NCBI GenBank assembly: GCA_963702695.1
Contig: CAVPDS010000018.1
Span: 1-64,000 of the forward strand
From: VAZQ01 sp963702695
Lineage (GTDB): Bacteria; Pseudomonadota; Alphaproteobacteria; Rhizobiales; Xanthobacteraceae
DNA: 64,000 bases
Direction: 5' to 3'
This document shows positions 17,221 through 26,648 of the stretch, one piece after another. Position 1 is the stretch's first letter; every line of letters starts with the position of its first letter. A program made the translations under genes and the position numbers. The notes beneath the pieces were generated by a model. That model was not told the origin of the DNA, did no database searches, and worked only from the letters and a program-made list of their open reading frames with translations.

Positions 17221-18155
17221 ACGCCGACGCTCCCACCTCCGTGCAGCAGCGGCTGGCAGCCTCCGATGGTTTCATCGTCGTGGCGGCGCTGTGGATTCTC
17301 GCCATGCTGGCGACGCTCGCCGCCATCTATTCGATCTATGTCGTCGATACGGCGACAGCGATGAGCCTCAACGGCGAGCGCCTGCAAGCTGAAGCGCTCG
17401 TCACCGCCGGTCTCGATCTCACCGTCTTGAGAATGGCGTCGACGGCAGGCGAGAGACCTCCGGTAGGCAAGTTCACCTTCCGCCTCGGCGGCGCGGAGGT
17501 CGACGTCGATTTTCGGACCGAAACCGCGCGCATCGATCTCAATCTCGCTCCGAGGGAGTTGCTGGCCGGCATGTTCGCAGCGATCGGGGCCACCCCTGAA
17601 CTCGCCAACGAATACGCCAACCGCATCATCGGCTGGCGCAGCAAGGCTGCCGCAGACTCCGGCGCCGATGAAAGCGCAAACTATCGGACCGCAGGCTTGG
17701 CCTACGGTCCGCGGCTCGGCCCCTTCCCCCATCCCGAGGAGCTTTCGCTCGTGCTCGGCTTGCCGCCGGTGATGGTCGAACGCGCGCTGCCACTGGTCAC
17801 CACCTACAGTGGTCAGGCCGCGATCAACCCCATCGCTGCGACGCCCGAAGTCCTGGCTGCGCTGCCGGGCATGACGCCCGACCGCCTTTCCGCCGTCATG
17901 GCCCAGCGCGAGATTGCACCAAAAAATACCGATACTTTGTTGGAGATGCTCGGACCGGCCCGCGACCTTGCCGGCGTAACAGCGACCAAGACCGATCGCG
18001 TGAACGTGCGCGTCACCCTGCCGACCGGGCGACGTCTCGGCGCGGAAGTGGTGATATTCGTATCCGACGCCGGCGACGAGCCTTACGGCATCATATCCTG
18101 GCACGATGATTTCGACGAAGCGTCCGAAGCACCCGCAAGGCCCGCCGCGCGATGA
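17217..18155 (+). CDS. gspK: Minor pseudopilin GspK
   Basis: The gene encodes 312 residues from a GTG at 17217. The leader and helix SDGFIVVAALWILAMLATLA lack Glu at +5, as is usual for GspK, which caps the pseudopilus. Helix-hairpin-helix-like SAM regions follow: LNLAPRELLAGMFAAIGATP, and LPGMTPDRLSAVMAQREIAP. Four-base overlaps on both sides show translational coupling. Confidence 0.9.
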   Translation: MNADAPTSVQQRLAASDGFIVVAALWILAMLATLAAIYSIYVVDTATAMSLNGERLQAEALVTAGLDLTVLRMASTAGERPPVGKFTFRLGGAEVDVDFRTETARIDLNLAPRELLAGMFAAIGATPELANEYANRIIGWRSKAAADSGADESANYRTAGLAYGPRLGPFPHPEELSLVLGLPPVMVERALPLVTTYSGQAAINPIAATPEVLAALPGMTPDRLSAVMAQREIAPKNTDTLLEMLGPARDLAGVTATKTDRVNVRVTLPTGRRLGAEVVIFVSDAGDEPYGIISWHDDFDEASEAPARPAAR

Positions 18156-19213
18156 ACAGCCTCCGACAGATCGCCGAGATCATTTCGCGCTGGATCGATA
18201 GCGTCGCTGCCGCGATCGTGGCCACCATCGGCTGGCTGACCTTCCCGCGCGTGGTACACATCATCGAAGACGAGAAAGGCAATTTGTCGGTGCGGCCCAG
18301 CAAGGGCGCACCAGAACAACTGCCGGTCGCCAACGGGCGGTTCGCCGACACGGTTCCCGAGCGGGTCGCGACCATGCTGCGCGGGTGCCGCGCCGAGCTG
18401 GTGCTGCGCCCCGACCGCTTCCTGTTCCGTCCGCTGGAGCTCCCGGCGCGGGCGTCCGAATTTCTGGATGGCATCGTCCGTTCCCAGATCGACCGGCTGA
18501 CCCCCTGGAGCGTCACCGAGGCCGTTTTTGGCTGGAGTAAACCGGTCGAATCGGGTCCTGACCGGATCATGGTCACGGTCGCGGCTACCCCGCGTCTACA
18601 AATCATGGACTACATGCGGTCCCTATCTGGACTTGGCGCCGATTCGATTGCGATATCGACGCCCGGTCCAGGCCACGCCGACGCCGACGCGCCGACCATC
18701 AGAGTGCTCGACGAAAAGACCCGGAACGCCCTCGACGTCGCAAAAATCCGCCGAATCGTCGGCGCCGTGCTGCTCATAAGTCTCCTCGCCGCCGCAGGCT
18801 CGTTCGCCGCCGCCACGGTGATTTCCGGCAACCTCGAAACCGAACAGAACACCCTCATGCGCAAGCTCGCGGAACGCCGCGCTGCGCTCCGCGGCGGCGG
18901 AGAAACCGCCACGACCGCGCTGGGCAAGCTCGAACAGCGCAAGCATGAAACGCCCTCAAGCGCGATCGTGATCGAAGCGCTCTCGCAAATCCTGCCCGAC
19001 CACACCTACGTGACCGAGCTGCGCATCGAAGGCGACAAATTGCGCGTCACCGGCGTGACCAAGGATGCGCCATCGCTGATCCGACTGATCGAGCAGTCAT
19101 CGCATTTTGCGAGTGCGACGTTCTTTGCGCCCACCACCCGGCAGCCGTCCGACCCGGGCGAGCGCTTTCACATCGAAGCGAAAATCGAACCGGTATTCAA
19201 GCCGCGATCATGA
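18152..19213 (+). CDS. gspL: Type II secretion GspL / PilN-like inner-membrane protein
   Basis: The gene encodes 353 residues: a cytoplasmic actin-like part (about 1-200, with LVLRPDRFLFRPLELPARAS), one membrane helix at about 207-229 (IVGAVLLISLLAAAGSFAAA), and then a coiled and ferredoxin-like periplasmic part (SAIVIEALSQILPDHTYVTE). It recruits GspE to the membrane platform. The ATG overlaps the gspK stop, and its own stop overlaps gspM. Confidence 0.85.
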   Translation: MNSLRQIAEIISRWIDSVAAAIVATIGWLTFPRVVHIIEDEKGNLSVRPSKGAPEQLPVANGRFADTVPERVATMLRGCRAELVLRPDRFLFRPLELPARASEFLDGIVRSQIDRLTPWSVTEAVFGWSKPVESGPDRIMVTVAATPRLQIMDYMRSLSGLGADSIAISTPGPGHADADAPTIRVLDEKTRNALDVAKIRRIVGAVLLISLLAAAGSFAAATVISGNLETEQNTLMRKLAERRAALRGGGETATTALGKLEQRKHETPSSAIVIEALSQILPDHTYVTELRIEGDKLRVTGVTKDAPSLIRLIEQSSHFASATFFAPTTRQPSDPGERFHIEAKIEPVFKPRS

Positions 19214-19773
19214 GCAGCGCCACCACAATCGACCGCTTCTTCAAGCGTTATCCGGCGGTTGCCGTCACGCTCTATGTCACGCTGGTGTTGGCGCTCCTGG
19301 CGGCGACTTTTGCGGCGGTGGCCGACGTTCTCGATCACCGTGCTTCCGTGCGCGCCGCCAGCGATCTCCTGGCTCAGTTCGAAGGCCGTCGCTCGCCGGC
19401 GGGCGCAGGCGATTCGAATTCGATCGGCCCCGTTCCCGCAGGCTCGCCCTTCCTTGAAGGCGATACGGTCACCGTGGCGGGCGCCGCGCTCTTGCAGCGC
19501 GTGGCCACGGCGATCACCCGCGTCGGCGGCAACGTGCTTTCATCGCAGGTGGAACTGCAGGGGCCGCAAGCGGCCGAAGGCTACGTCAGTCTGGTCGCAA
19601 GCTGTGAAGTCGAACAGCCGGCGTTGCAGCGATTGGTCTACGACCTCGAAGCGGGAATGCCGTTTCTCTTCATCGAGCAACTTGTGATCCAAGCCCCGCA
19701 AAGCGCCACGCCGGACAGCGGACGGATGCGGGTGCTGATCTCGGTTTCCGGCCAATGGCAGGGCCATAAATGA
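19210..19773 (+). CDS. gspM: Type II secretion GspM-like protein
   Basis: The gene encodes 187 residues: a short cytoplasmic N-terminus, one membrane helix (VTLYVTLVLALLAATFAAVA, about 18-37), and a periplasmic ferredoxin-like domain (LQRVATAITRVGGNVLSSQV and FLFIEQLVIQAPQSATPDSG). It matches the GspM type found in alphaproteobacteria and partners GspL. Coupled to gspL by overlap. Confidence 0.85.
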   Translation: MSSATTIDRFFKRYPAVAVTLYVTLVLALLAATFAAVADVLDHRASVRAASDLLAQFEGRRSPAGAGDSNSIGPVPAGSPFLEGDTVTVAGAALLQRVATAITRVGGNVLSSQVELQGPQAAEGYVSLVASCEVEQPALQRLVYDLEAGMPFLFIEQLVIQAPQSATPDSGRMRVLISVSGQWQGHK

Positions 19774-19929
19774 GCGCGCGGCCGATTGATTCAAAAGAAG
19801 AATTTCGGCAAGCCCGCCCAGCGAAAATCGTGTATTGTGAAGCCGTGGCCGTGAGCAGTTCGAAGTCCAGGCGCGGGCCGTGTGTCATTTCCGGCCATTG
19901 GAAGTGAGGATCGAGGAGTGAGGATCAAC

Positions 19930-20607
19930 ATGAGTTAATCAGTCCTGCGATTGGGTCTCGTGACGGTCCTGTGCTGTGCCGCGGCCGCCGGCATGGCCGC
20001 GACGACTCCGACGTCAAATCCCATACCCGATCTCAATACGGAACCCGGGCCGCTGGATCTCGCCGGCCCGCCGGCAACGATTCCCGCCGCACCGCGTCCC
20101 GCGCCGCCTGCGCGTTCGGGAAATCCGCTGTGGGGCGTGCCGTTGAGCGTTTTGACGGCGACGCGAGACCGGCCGCTGTTCTCGCCGGCGCGACGCCCGC
20201 CAGCGCCGGCAGTCCTCAACGCCCCGGTCACAGCGGTTCGGGTGCCACCGCCTCCGCAGGAGCACCCCGACCTGATTTTGGTGGGCACGGTAGCGGAGGC
20301 GTCCATCACGCGGGGCACCGAGGGGATAGCAGTGTTCCTCGATGACGCGACCCACGCGACCGTGCGGTTGCACACCGGAGAGGGACACATGGGCTGGATT
20401 CTGCAGGCGGTGGGAAGTCGCGCCGCCGTCCTGCAGAAGGGGGGCCGGACCGAGACCTTGGCGCTGCCACAGCCTGCGACGGCAGGAGCGCCGCAAGGTC
20501 CCTCCCCGGCAGCGGCCATGATACCGCCGCCGCCCCCGCCGCCGCCGGTTCAGACGAATCCGGTGGTCGGGGCTGCGAACGGCTGCTCCCCGACGGTCGG
20601 ATGCTGA
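19930..20607 (+). CDS. gspN: GspN/GspC-like protein; likely start followed by in-frame stop at codon 3
   Basis: The body has NPLWGVPLSVLTATRDRPLF and then an HR-type domain (PDLILVGTVAEASITRGTEG; AVFLDDATHATVRLHTGEGH), a poly-proline run at about 20521-20552, and a Cys at the end. It matches proteins annotated as general secretion protein N in Bradyrhizobium and resembles the secretin-contacting GspC HR domain. The best ribosome site (GAGG at 19918-19925) precedes ATG 19930, which is in the right frame but reads ATG-AGT-TAA, a stop at codon 3. The next in-frame starts are TTG 19951 and GTG 19960. A nonsense mutation or reinitiation is possible. Confidence 0.7.
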
Positions 20608-20942
20608 AGGCGGCGCGCGGAACGGTCGGGTCGAAGCCCGCCAGATCAATCTGCAACAATTGACAGAATGACGATTGCCGGTTTGCGCCTGGCGCTATGC
20701 ACAGCGCGTGGCGCCGTCGCGCGGCGTTTATGTGGAATATAGATCACGTACGCTCAGATTGACGGTCCTTGTCCCCAGAGTTTGGTTGACCGCCCGTTAG
20801 TTGCGAGGCTTTGTTTAGTTGATGCGGGAAGCGACATGGCGGTGGTTTTGTAGACTGAAAATGGGCGTTCGACGGTTGAAGCCGAGTTGCTGCGGCTGTT
20901 TCGCTCTCGGGGTCATGACGTGTTGGTCGAAAGGGTCCGGGG
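20608..20942. other. Intergenic region upstream of the autotransporter gene
   Basis: No gene is seen. The stretch 20740-20850 is less GC-rich than its surroundings and holds TTGACGG (20760) and TTGACCG (20786), possible -35 elements for the autotransporter, but no convincing paired -10 box. There is no obvious terminator hairpin after gspN. Confidence 0.4.
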
Positions 20943-23900
20943 ATGCCCAACCGCGGGGAGTTCGCTGAGACGCGCCGAAGCGCTGCGTGTCGCGCCACCG
21001 ATGTAGTTGCGCCTGCTGCAGTGAACTCGCGTTCGACCACGCTACGAACTTGGTGCTCTACGCCGCGGCCAACGCGGCGGATCATGGCCGCATTGCTGGC
21101 CGGCACCTGTCTCGGTACGCCCGCCGCCTACGCCGTCGACGGCACCTGGATCGGAGGCAACGTCGGCGATCCCAGCGAATGGGTCGAGCCAAATAACTGG
21201 TCCGGCGCGGCCGTGCCTGACGGAACTGCGACGTTCACCCTCAACGCCGCGCCGACCTCGGTCCAGAGCAACGGGCTGGTGAACATCGGCGCGGTCAATT
21301 TCAGCGGTACGTCGCCATCCTACACCATCACGAACAACGACATCTTTCTGGTCAACGGCAGCGGCATCACCAACAATTCGGGCTCCCCGCAGACTTTCGA
21401 AGTCAATGCCTCTTTCGTCTTTCAGAACAATAGCTCGGCGAGCACCGGTCCCGGCCCCGTCACGTTCAACAATCACAGCACCATCTCGTTTCAAAGCTTC
21501 AGCACGGCCGGCAGCGCCAGCATCAGCAACTTTGTCGATGTGGAGTTCAACGACAACAGCACCGCAGGCACGGCGGCCCTCCACAATAACGGCACCTTGA
21601 ATTTTAACAATTCGGCGACCGCCGGCAGCGCCGCCATCAACAACAATCTCGGCGCCACCCTGAGCTTCGGCAACTCAGCCTCGGCGGCAACCGCGACCAT
21701 CACCAACGACGGCGCGATGAATTTCAACGATGCCAGTAACGCCGGCAGCGCCGGCATCACCAACAATCTCGGCGCCACCCTGAGCTTCGGCAACTCAGCC
21801 TCGGCGCAAGACGCGAACATCACCAACGACGGCGGGTCGACTTTCAACAATGTCAGCACCGCCGGCAATTCGAAAATCAACAACGGTGCCAACGGGAGGC
21901 TCGACTTCTTTGATGCCAGCACCGCAGGCACTTCCACTATCACAAATACCTTCGGTATCATCACTTTCAATAACAGCAGCACCGGCGGAAGCGCCACGAT
22001 CACCAACAGCAGCCTGGTTCAATTCAATGACAACAGCACCGCCGGCGCCGCGATCATCAACAACACCACGGGCGCAACGACGTTCGCCGGTTCCAGCACG
22101 GCGGAGAGCGCGACCATTACCAGCAGCGCTGGCGGGACGTTGTCCTTCATCGACCAAAGCACCGCCGGCAGCGCGAAGATCACCACCGACAATGCCAGTC
22201 AAACCCTGTTCACGTCCAACAGTACCGGCGGCAACGCGCAGTTCATCACCAGTACCGGCGGCGTGGTGGATTTCTCGGGAACGACGGGCCCGGCGGGCGA
22301 CAAGAAGATCACTGCGGGCTCGATCGCCGGTACCGGCAATTACTTTCTCGGCGGCAATCAGCTCACGGTTGGCAGCAACAATCTGACCACCACCGTCGGC
22401 GGCGCCATCTCCGACGGCGGCAGCTCCGGCGGCACCGGCGCTTCGCTGGTCAAGGTCGGCACCGGCACGCTCATTCTCTCGGGCGTCAACACGTATACGG
22501 GCGGCACGACGATCAGCGCCGGCGCCATCCAGGTGGGCAACAATAGTGCGGTCGGCACCGGCCCGGTGACGCTCGACGGCGGCGCGTTCCAGGCGGGCGC
22601 GGCCGGACTTGCGTTCAGCAATGCGTTCGCCATCAATACCACCGGCGGCACGATCGATACGCAGGCCAACTCGCTGACCATCAGCGGTCCGATCCAAAAC
22701 GGCAACGGGACGACCGGTGCGCTGAACAAGGCCGGCAGCGGAACGCTCGTTCTTTCCGGCACCAGCAGCTACACCGGCGCTACCAATGTGAATGCCGGCA
22801 CTCTGCAGGCGGGAAAGGCGAATGCATTTGCACCGGTGAGCGCGTTCGCGGTGGCGGGCGGCGCTGCGCTCGACCTCAACAGCTTCAACCAGACAATCGG
22901 GTCGCTCACCGGCGCCGGCAACGTGGCGCTGGGCACCGCCGCGCTGACGACTGGCGGCGACAACACCTCGACCGCATTCTCCGGCGGCATCTCCGGCACC
23001 GGCGGGCTCATCAAGGTGGGAACCGGCACTTTCACCTTGAGCGGAACAAACAACTATTCGGGCGCCACGACCGTCAACGCCGGTATGCTGCAGGTCAATG
23101 GCGCGATCGCGAATTCCGCGACCACGGTGAATGATGGCGCGGTGCTGTCCGGCACCGGCACCGTCGGCGCGCTCACGGTCAAGAGCGGCGGGTCGTTCGC
23201 GCCGGGACCGATCGGCGCGCCGGGCTCGATGACGGTCGCGGGCAATCTCGCGTTCCAGTCAGGCGCGATTTATCTTGTGCAGGTCAACCCCACGACCGCA
23301 AGCCTCGCCAATGTCACCGGCACCGCCGCACTCGCGGGCAGCGTTCAGGCTGCGTTCGCACCGGGAAGCTATTTGGTGAAGAGCTACACGATCCTGCATT
23401 CAGGCGGGCTCGGCGGCACCACGTTCAGCGGCGTCGCTGGCAACATCCCGGCCAATTTCGTCGCGAGCTTGAGCTATTCCGGCACCGACGTACTGCTCAA
23501 CCTCGCGGCCCAGATGGGCAATAACAACAACAACAACAACCCGCAGAACATCGCGTCCGGCGGATTAAGCCAGAACCAGAAGAACGTCGCCAATTCGCTC
23601 AACAGTTTCTTCAACAATGGCGGGGCGCTACCGCCCGGCTTTGTCAGCGTGTTCGGCCTGACCGGCACAAATCTCGGCAACGCGCTGACGCTTCTCTCCG
23701 GCGAGGTGGCGACGGGCGCGCAGCAAAGTTCGTTCGAACTGATGAGCGAGTTCCTCGGCCTGATGATGGATCCGTTCGTCAATGGACGCAGCGGCATCGG
23801 CGCGGGTGGCGGCACTTCCGCGATGCCGTTTGCGCCGGAACGCGAGGCATCGCTGCCCCCGGAGGCTTCGCTTGCCTACGCCTCGGTGCTCAAGGCGCCG

Positions 23901-24761
23901 GTCTACAAGGCCACGCCGTTCGAGCCGCGCTGGAACGTGTGGGGCACCGCCTACGGCGGCTATGGCCGAACCAGTGGCGACCCGGTCGTCGACGGCAGCC
24001 ACGATCTCAGAGCGCGCGCCGGCGGTTTCGCCGCGGGCATGGACTATCGCATCTGGCCCGATACGACGGTCGGCTTCGCGCTCGCCGGCGCCGGCACGGG
24101 CTGGAGCCTCGCCAACGGTCTCGGCACCGGCAGGAGCGATGCGTTCCAGGCCGGCGTCTATGGCACCACCCGCTTCGGGCCGGCGTATGTCTCCGCCGCC
24201 CTCGCCTACACCGCGTACGACATGTCGACCGACCGTGTCGCGCCTGCGCTTGATCACCTCACCGCCCGGTTCGATCCGCAAAGCGTCGGCGGCCGGGTCG
24301 AGACCGGTTACCGCTACGCAACCTCATTCGTCGGCATCACGCCTTACGCGGCGCTGCAGGCGCAGACGCTGCACCTGCCGGCCTACAGCGAGATCGACGC
24401 TGCCAGCGGCGGCTTCGGCCTGAACTATGCCGCACGCAACGCGAGCGACACCCGGAGCGAACTCGGCGCGCGCTTCGATCACGTCACCACGTTCAATGGC
24501 ATGGCTTGGACGCTGCGCGGCCGCGCCGCCTGGGCGCACGACTGGGTGTCCGATCCTTCGGTGGTGGCGATATTCCAGGCACTGCCCGGCGCAAGCTTCA
24601 CCGTCAACGGCGCGGCGCCGGTGAAGGACTCGGCGCTCCTCTCCGCCGGCTCTGAGCTGCGCGTCAGCCAAAACTGGACGCTCGGCGGCAAGTTCGAAAG
24701 CCAACTCGCCAGCCATACCCAGACCTACTCCGGAATGGGCACGGCGCGTTATACTTGGTGA
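20943..24761 (+). CDS. Large type Va autotransporter with asparagine/serine-rich passenger repeats
   Basis: The gene encodes up to 1272 residues. A signal peptide around MAALLAGTCLGTPAAYA (codon 48, 21084) suggests the native start lies at or near there. The passenger begins DGTWIGGNVGDPSEWVEPNN and then carries about fifteen imperfect repeats of roughly 20-27 residues on the theme STAGSATI-N-G-TLNFNN (about 21500-22280). Passenger-associated repeats follow (GTGTLILSGVNTYTGGTTIS, GSGTLVLSGTSSYTGATNVN). A poly-Asn linker sits at about 23520, and the C-terminal autotransporter beta-barrel ends in Tyr-Thr-Trp. It should be inserted in the outer membrane and display a beta-helical adhesin-like passenger. 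Its function is probably surface attachment. It follows the gsp locus but does not depend on it by family rules. Confidence 0.9.
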   Translation: MPNRGEFAETRRSAACRATDVVAPAAVNSRSTTLRTWCSTPRPTRRIMAALLAGTCLGTPAAYAVDGTWIGGNVGDPSEWVEPNNWSGAAVPDGTATFTLNAAPTSVQSNGLVNIGAVNFSGTSPSYTITNNDIFLVNGSGITNNSGSPQTFEVNASFVFQNNSSASTGPGPVTFNNHSTISFQSFSTAGSASISNFVDVEFNDNSTAGTAALHNNGTLNFNNSATAGSAAINNNLGATLSFGNSASAATATITNDGAMNFNDASNAGSAGITNNLGATLSFGNSASAQDANITNDGGSTFNNVSTAGNSKINNGANGRLDFFDASTAGTSTITNTFGIITFNNSSTGGSATITNSSLVQFNDNSTAGAAIINNTTGATTFAGSSTAESATITSSAGGTLSFIDQSTAGSAKITTDNASQTLFTSNSTGGNAQFITSTGGVVDFSGTTGPAGDKKITAGSIAGTGNYFLGGNQLTVGSNNLTTTVGGAISDGGSSGGTGASLVKVGTGTLILSGVNTYTGGTTISAGAIQVGNNSAVGTGPVTLDGGAFQAGAAGLAFSNAFAINTTGGTIDTQANSLTISGPIQNGNGTTGALNKAGSGTLVLSGTSSYTGATNVNAGTLQAGKANAFAPVSAFAVAGGAALDLNSFNQTIGSLTGAGNVALGTAALTTGGDNTSTAFSGGISGTGGLIKVGTGTFTLSGTNNYSGATTVNAGMLQVNGAIANSATTVNDGAVLSGTGTVGALTVKSGGSFAPGPIGAPGSMTVAGNLAFQSGAIYLVQVNPTTASLANVTGTAALAGSVQAAFAPGSYLVKSYTILHSGGLGGTTFSGVAGNIPANFVASLSYSGTDVLLNLAAQMGNNNNNNNPQNIASGGLSQNQKNVANSLNSFFNNGGALPPGFVSVFGLTGTNLGNALTLLSGEVATGAQQSSFELMSEFLGLMMDPFVNGRSGIGAGGGTSAMPFAPEREASLPPEASLAYASVLKAPVYKATPFEPRWNVWGTAYGGYGRTSGDPVVDGSHDLRARAGGFAAGMDYRIWPDTTVGFALAGAGTGWSLANGLGTGRSDAFQAGVYGTTRFGPAYVSAALAYTAYDMSTDRVAPALDHLTARFDPQSVGGRVETGYRYATSFVGITPYAALQAQTLHLPAYSEIDAASGGFGLNYAARNASDTRSELGARFDHVTTFNGMAWTLRGRAAWAHDWVSDPSVVAIFQALPGASFTVNGAAPVKDSALLSAGSELRVSQNWTLGGKFESQLASHTQTYSGMGTARYTW

Positions 24762-25037
24762 GCGCGGGCCGTCGCGTGTGCGACGGAACGCCCTGATCGC
24801 GACGGGGCGCCAACCGCTTCAATAAATACCTGCATCGCTTGGGTCATGGCCGCGATTTGCCCCCGGGCGTGTCGTCCCGATCGCCAAGCAGATCTTCCCT
24901 CTCGCGGACTTTGCCTGTCAGCGCGGGCCGTTGCCGGCGCGGTTGCGCAAAATGAAAAGCCAAGGCAAAAATGCGCCCCGAGGCAGACGTGTCTTGCACC
25001 GGCACTCACCCGAGGCCGTCGACCCATAGGAGCAATC

Positions 25038-26648
25038 ATGCTTTCAGCGGATAAATTGCTGGTTTCATTGACGTTGACGGTCTCCATGGCGTCCACGGCC
25101 TTGGGCGCGACGATCACCGGAAACGTCGCAGGCCCCGACGGCAAGCCCTTCATGGGTGCGTTCGTGGTCGCCGAGAATGCGCAGAACAAGATGACGGTGA
25201 GCGTCCTGTCGGACGCGCAAGGCCGCTATCGCATCGGCAATCTGCCGGACGCGACCTACACGGTGCAGATCACGGCCATTGGCTACAAGAGCGATCCCCG
25301 CACCGAGGTGAAATTGGCTGGCGACCAGAAGGCGTCGTTCGATTTCGCGCTGCAAAAAGGAATGGTGCGCTGGAGCGATCTCACCACCTACCAGGGCCGG
25401 CAGCTCCTGCCTCACACCGCGAACCACGACCTCAGCCACCAGGACGTTTTCTTCACGACCTGTTTCCAGTCCTGCCACTCGTTTCAGAAGCGCATGGCAC
25501 CCAACGCCTTCGACGCGAACGGCTGGCGCGAGCGCGTCAAATACATGCGCGACGTCATGATGGCGGGCGAAGGCGCCCGCATGAGCGACGAACGACTCGA
25601 GGATTTCGCGTCCTATCTCACGACCGCCTTCGGTCCTAACTCGCCGAAGCCGGCGTCACCCGAAGACCTGCCGCAGTACAAGTCGCTGGTACGCACGTTC
25701 AATCCGCGCGCGATGAACATCGCCTACGTGGAATACGACTTCGCGGCGCCGCTCGGCATCGGCCCCTGGAGCGCGGTCGAGGACAAGGACGGGATGATGT
25801 GGATCCCGTATTACGGGCGCGGCAACGAGGTGGTGCGCCTCGATCCCAAGACCGGCGAGTTGACGCGCTTCCCGCTCCCGTTCACCAAGACCGCCGGGAT
25901 CCATTCGGCGGTTCCCGCCCGCGACGGCACGGTCTGGTTCACCGAAGCCGCGCTCGGCCGGATCGGGCAACTGAACCCCGTGACCAAGGAGATTACCGAG
26001 CACCAGAATTCACCGCTGCCTGACGGCCGGCGCACCGGCGCCCACACCGTGCGCGTGGATGATTACGGACGGGTGTGGTCGAGCGGCGGCCCCGCCATCA
26101 CCATGTTCGACCCCAAGACCGAGGAATTCAAACATTTCGATCTCGGTGGAACCTATGGCAACGTGGTCGGCAAGGACGGCGAGCAGTGGTTCACGTCCTT
26201 CCGCGATGACGGCCCGATTGCTCGCGTGAGCAAGGATGGCGTGCTGACCAAATTCTTTCCGCCGACCAAGGGCAAGCCACAGCGCCTGCAGCAGGACGCG
26301 GACGGCATCGTGTGGTTCACCGAGCGACGTGGAAACAAGATCGGCCGCCTGGATCCCAAGTCCGGAGCGTTCAAGGAATTCCCGCTGCCCGGACCCGAGG
26401 CAAGCCCATATGCGATCGGCGTCGATAAAGACCATATGATTTGGTACGATTCGCACGAGCAGGACACGCTGAACCGCATGGATCCCAAGACCGGCGAGGT
26501 CACCGAATATCCGTATCCGCATTCCGAAATCTCGATGCGCGAATTCTTTCTCGATTCAAAAGGTCGAATGTGGTACGCAAGCACCGCCAACAACAAGGTC
26601 GGCTACTTCTATTTCAACGACGCGACGAACGACGCTGCCGGCAAATAG
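25038..26648 (+). CDS. Secreted CarboxypepD_reg / CX3CH / beta-propeller (virginiamycin B lyase-like) protein
   Basis: The gene encodes 536 residues; AGGAG lies before ATG 25038. Signal peptide (1-23), a carboxypeptidase-regulatory-like beta-sandwich (ATITGNVAGPDGKPFMGAFV to about 106), then a short helical segment with TTCFQSCHSFQKRM (C142, C146, H147) followed by WRERVKYMRDVMM and SDERLEDFASYLTTAFG, which looks like a cytochrome c domain with CX3CH in place of CX2CH. The rest is a propeller with repeated xxDPKTGELTRFPLP-type blades, as in virginiamycin B lyase and streptogramin hydrolases. Substrate unknown. It may bind heme and take part in periplasmic oxidation; heme attachment is inferred. 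Confidence 0.8.
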   Translation: MLSADKLLVSLTLTVSMASTALGATITGNVAGPDGKPFMGAFVVAENAQNKMTVSVLSDAQGRYRIGNLPDATYTVQITAIGYKSDPRTEVKLAGDQKASFDFALQKGMVRWSDLTTYQGRQLLPHTANHDLSHQDVFFTTCFQSCHSFQKRMAPNAFDANGWRERVKYMRDVMMAGEGARMSDERLEDFASYLTTAFGPNSPKPASPEDLPQYKSLVRTFNPRAMNIAYVEYDFAAPLGIGPWSAVEDKDGMMWIPYYGRGNEVVRLDPKTGELTRFPLPFTKTAGIHSAVPARDGTVWFTEAALGRIGQLNPVTKEITEHQNSPLPDGRRTGAHTVRVDDYGRVWSSGGPAITMFDPKTEEFKHFDLGGTYGNVVGKDGEQWFTSFRDDGPIARVSKDGVLTKFFPPTKGKPQRLQQDADGIVWFTERRGNKIGRLDPKSGAFKEFPLPGPEASPYAIGVDKDHMIWYDSHEQDTLNRMDPKTGEVTEYPYPHSEISMREFFLDSKGRMWYASTANNKVGYFYFNDATNDAAGK

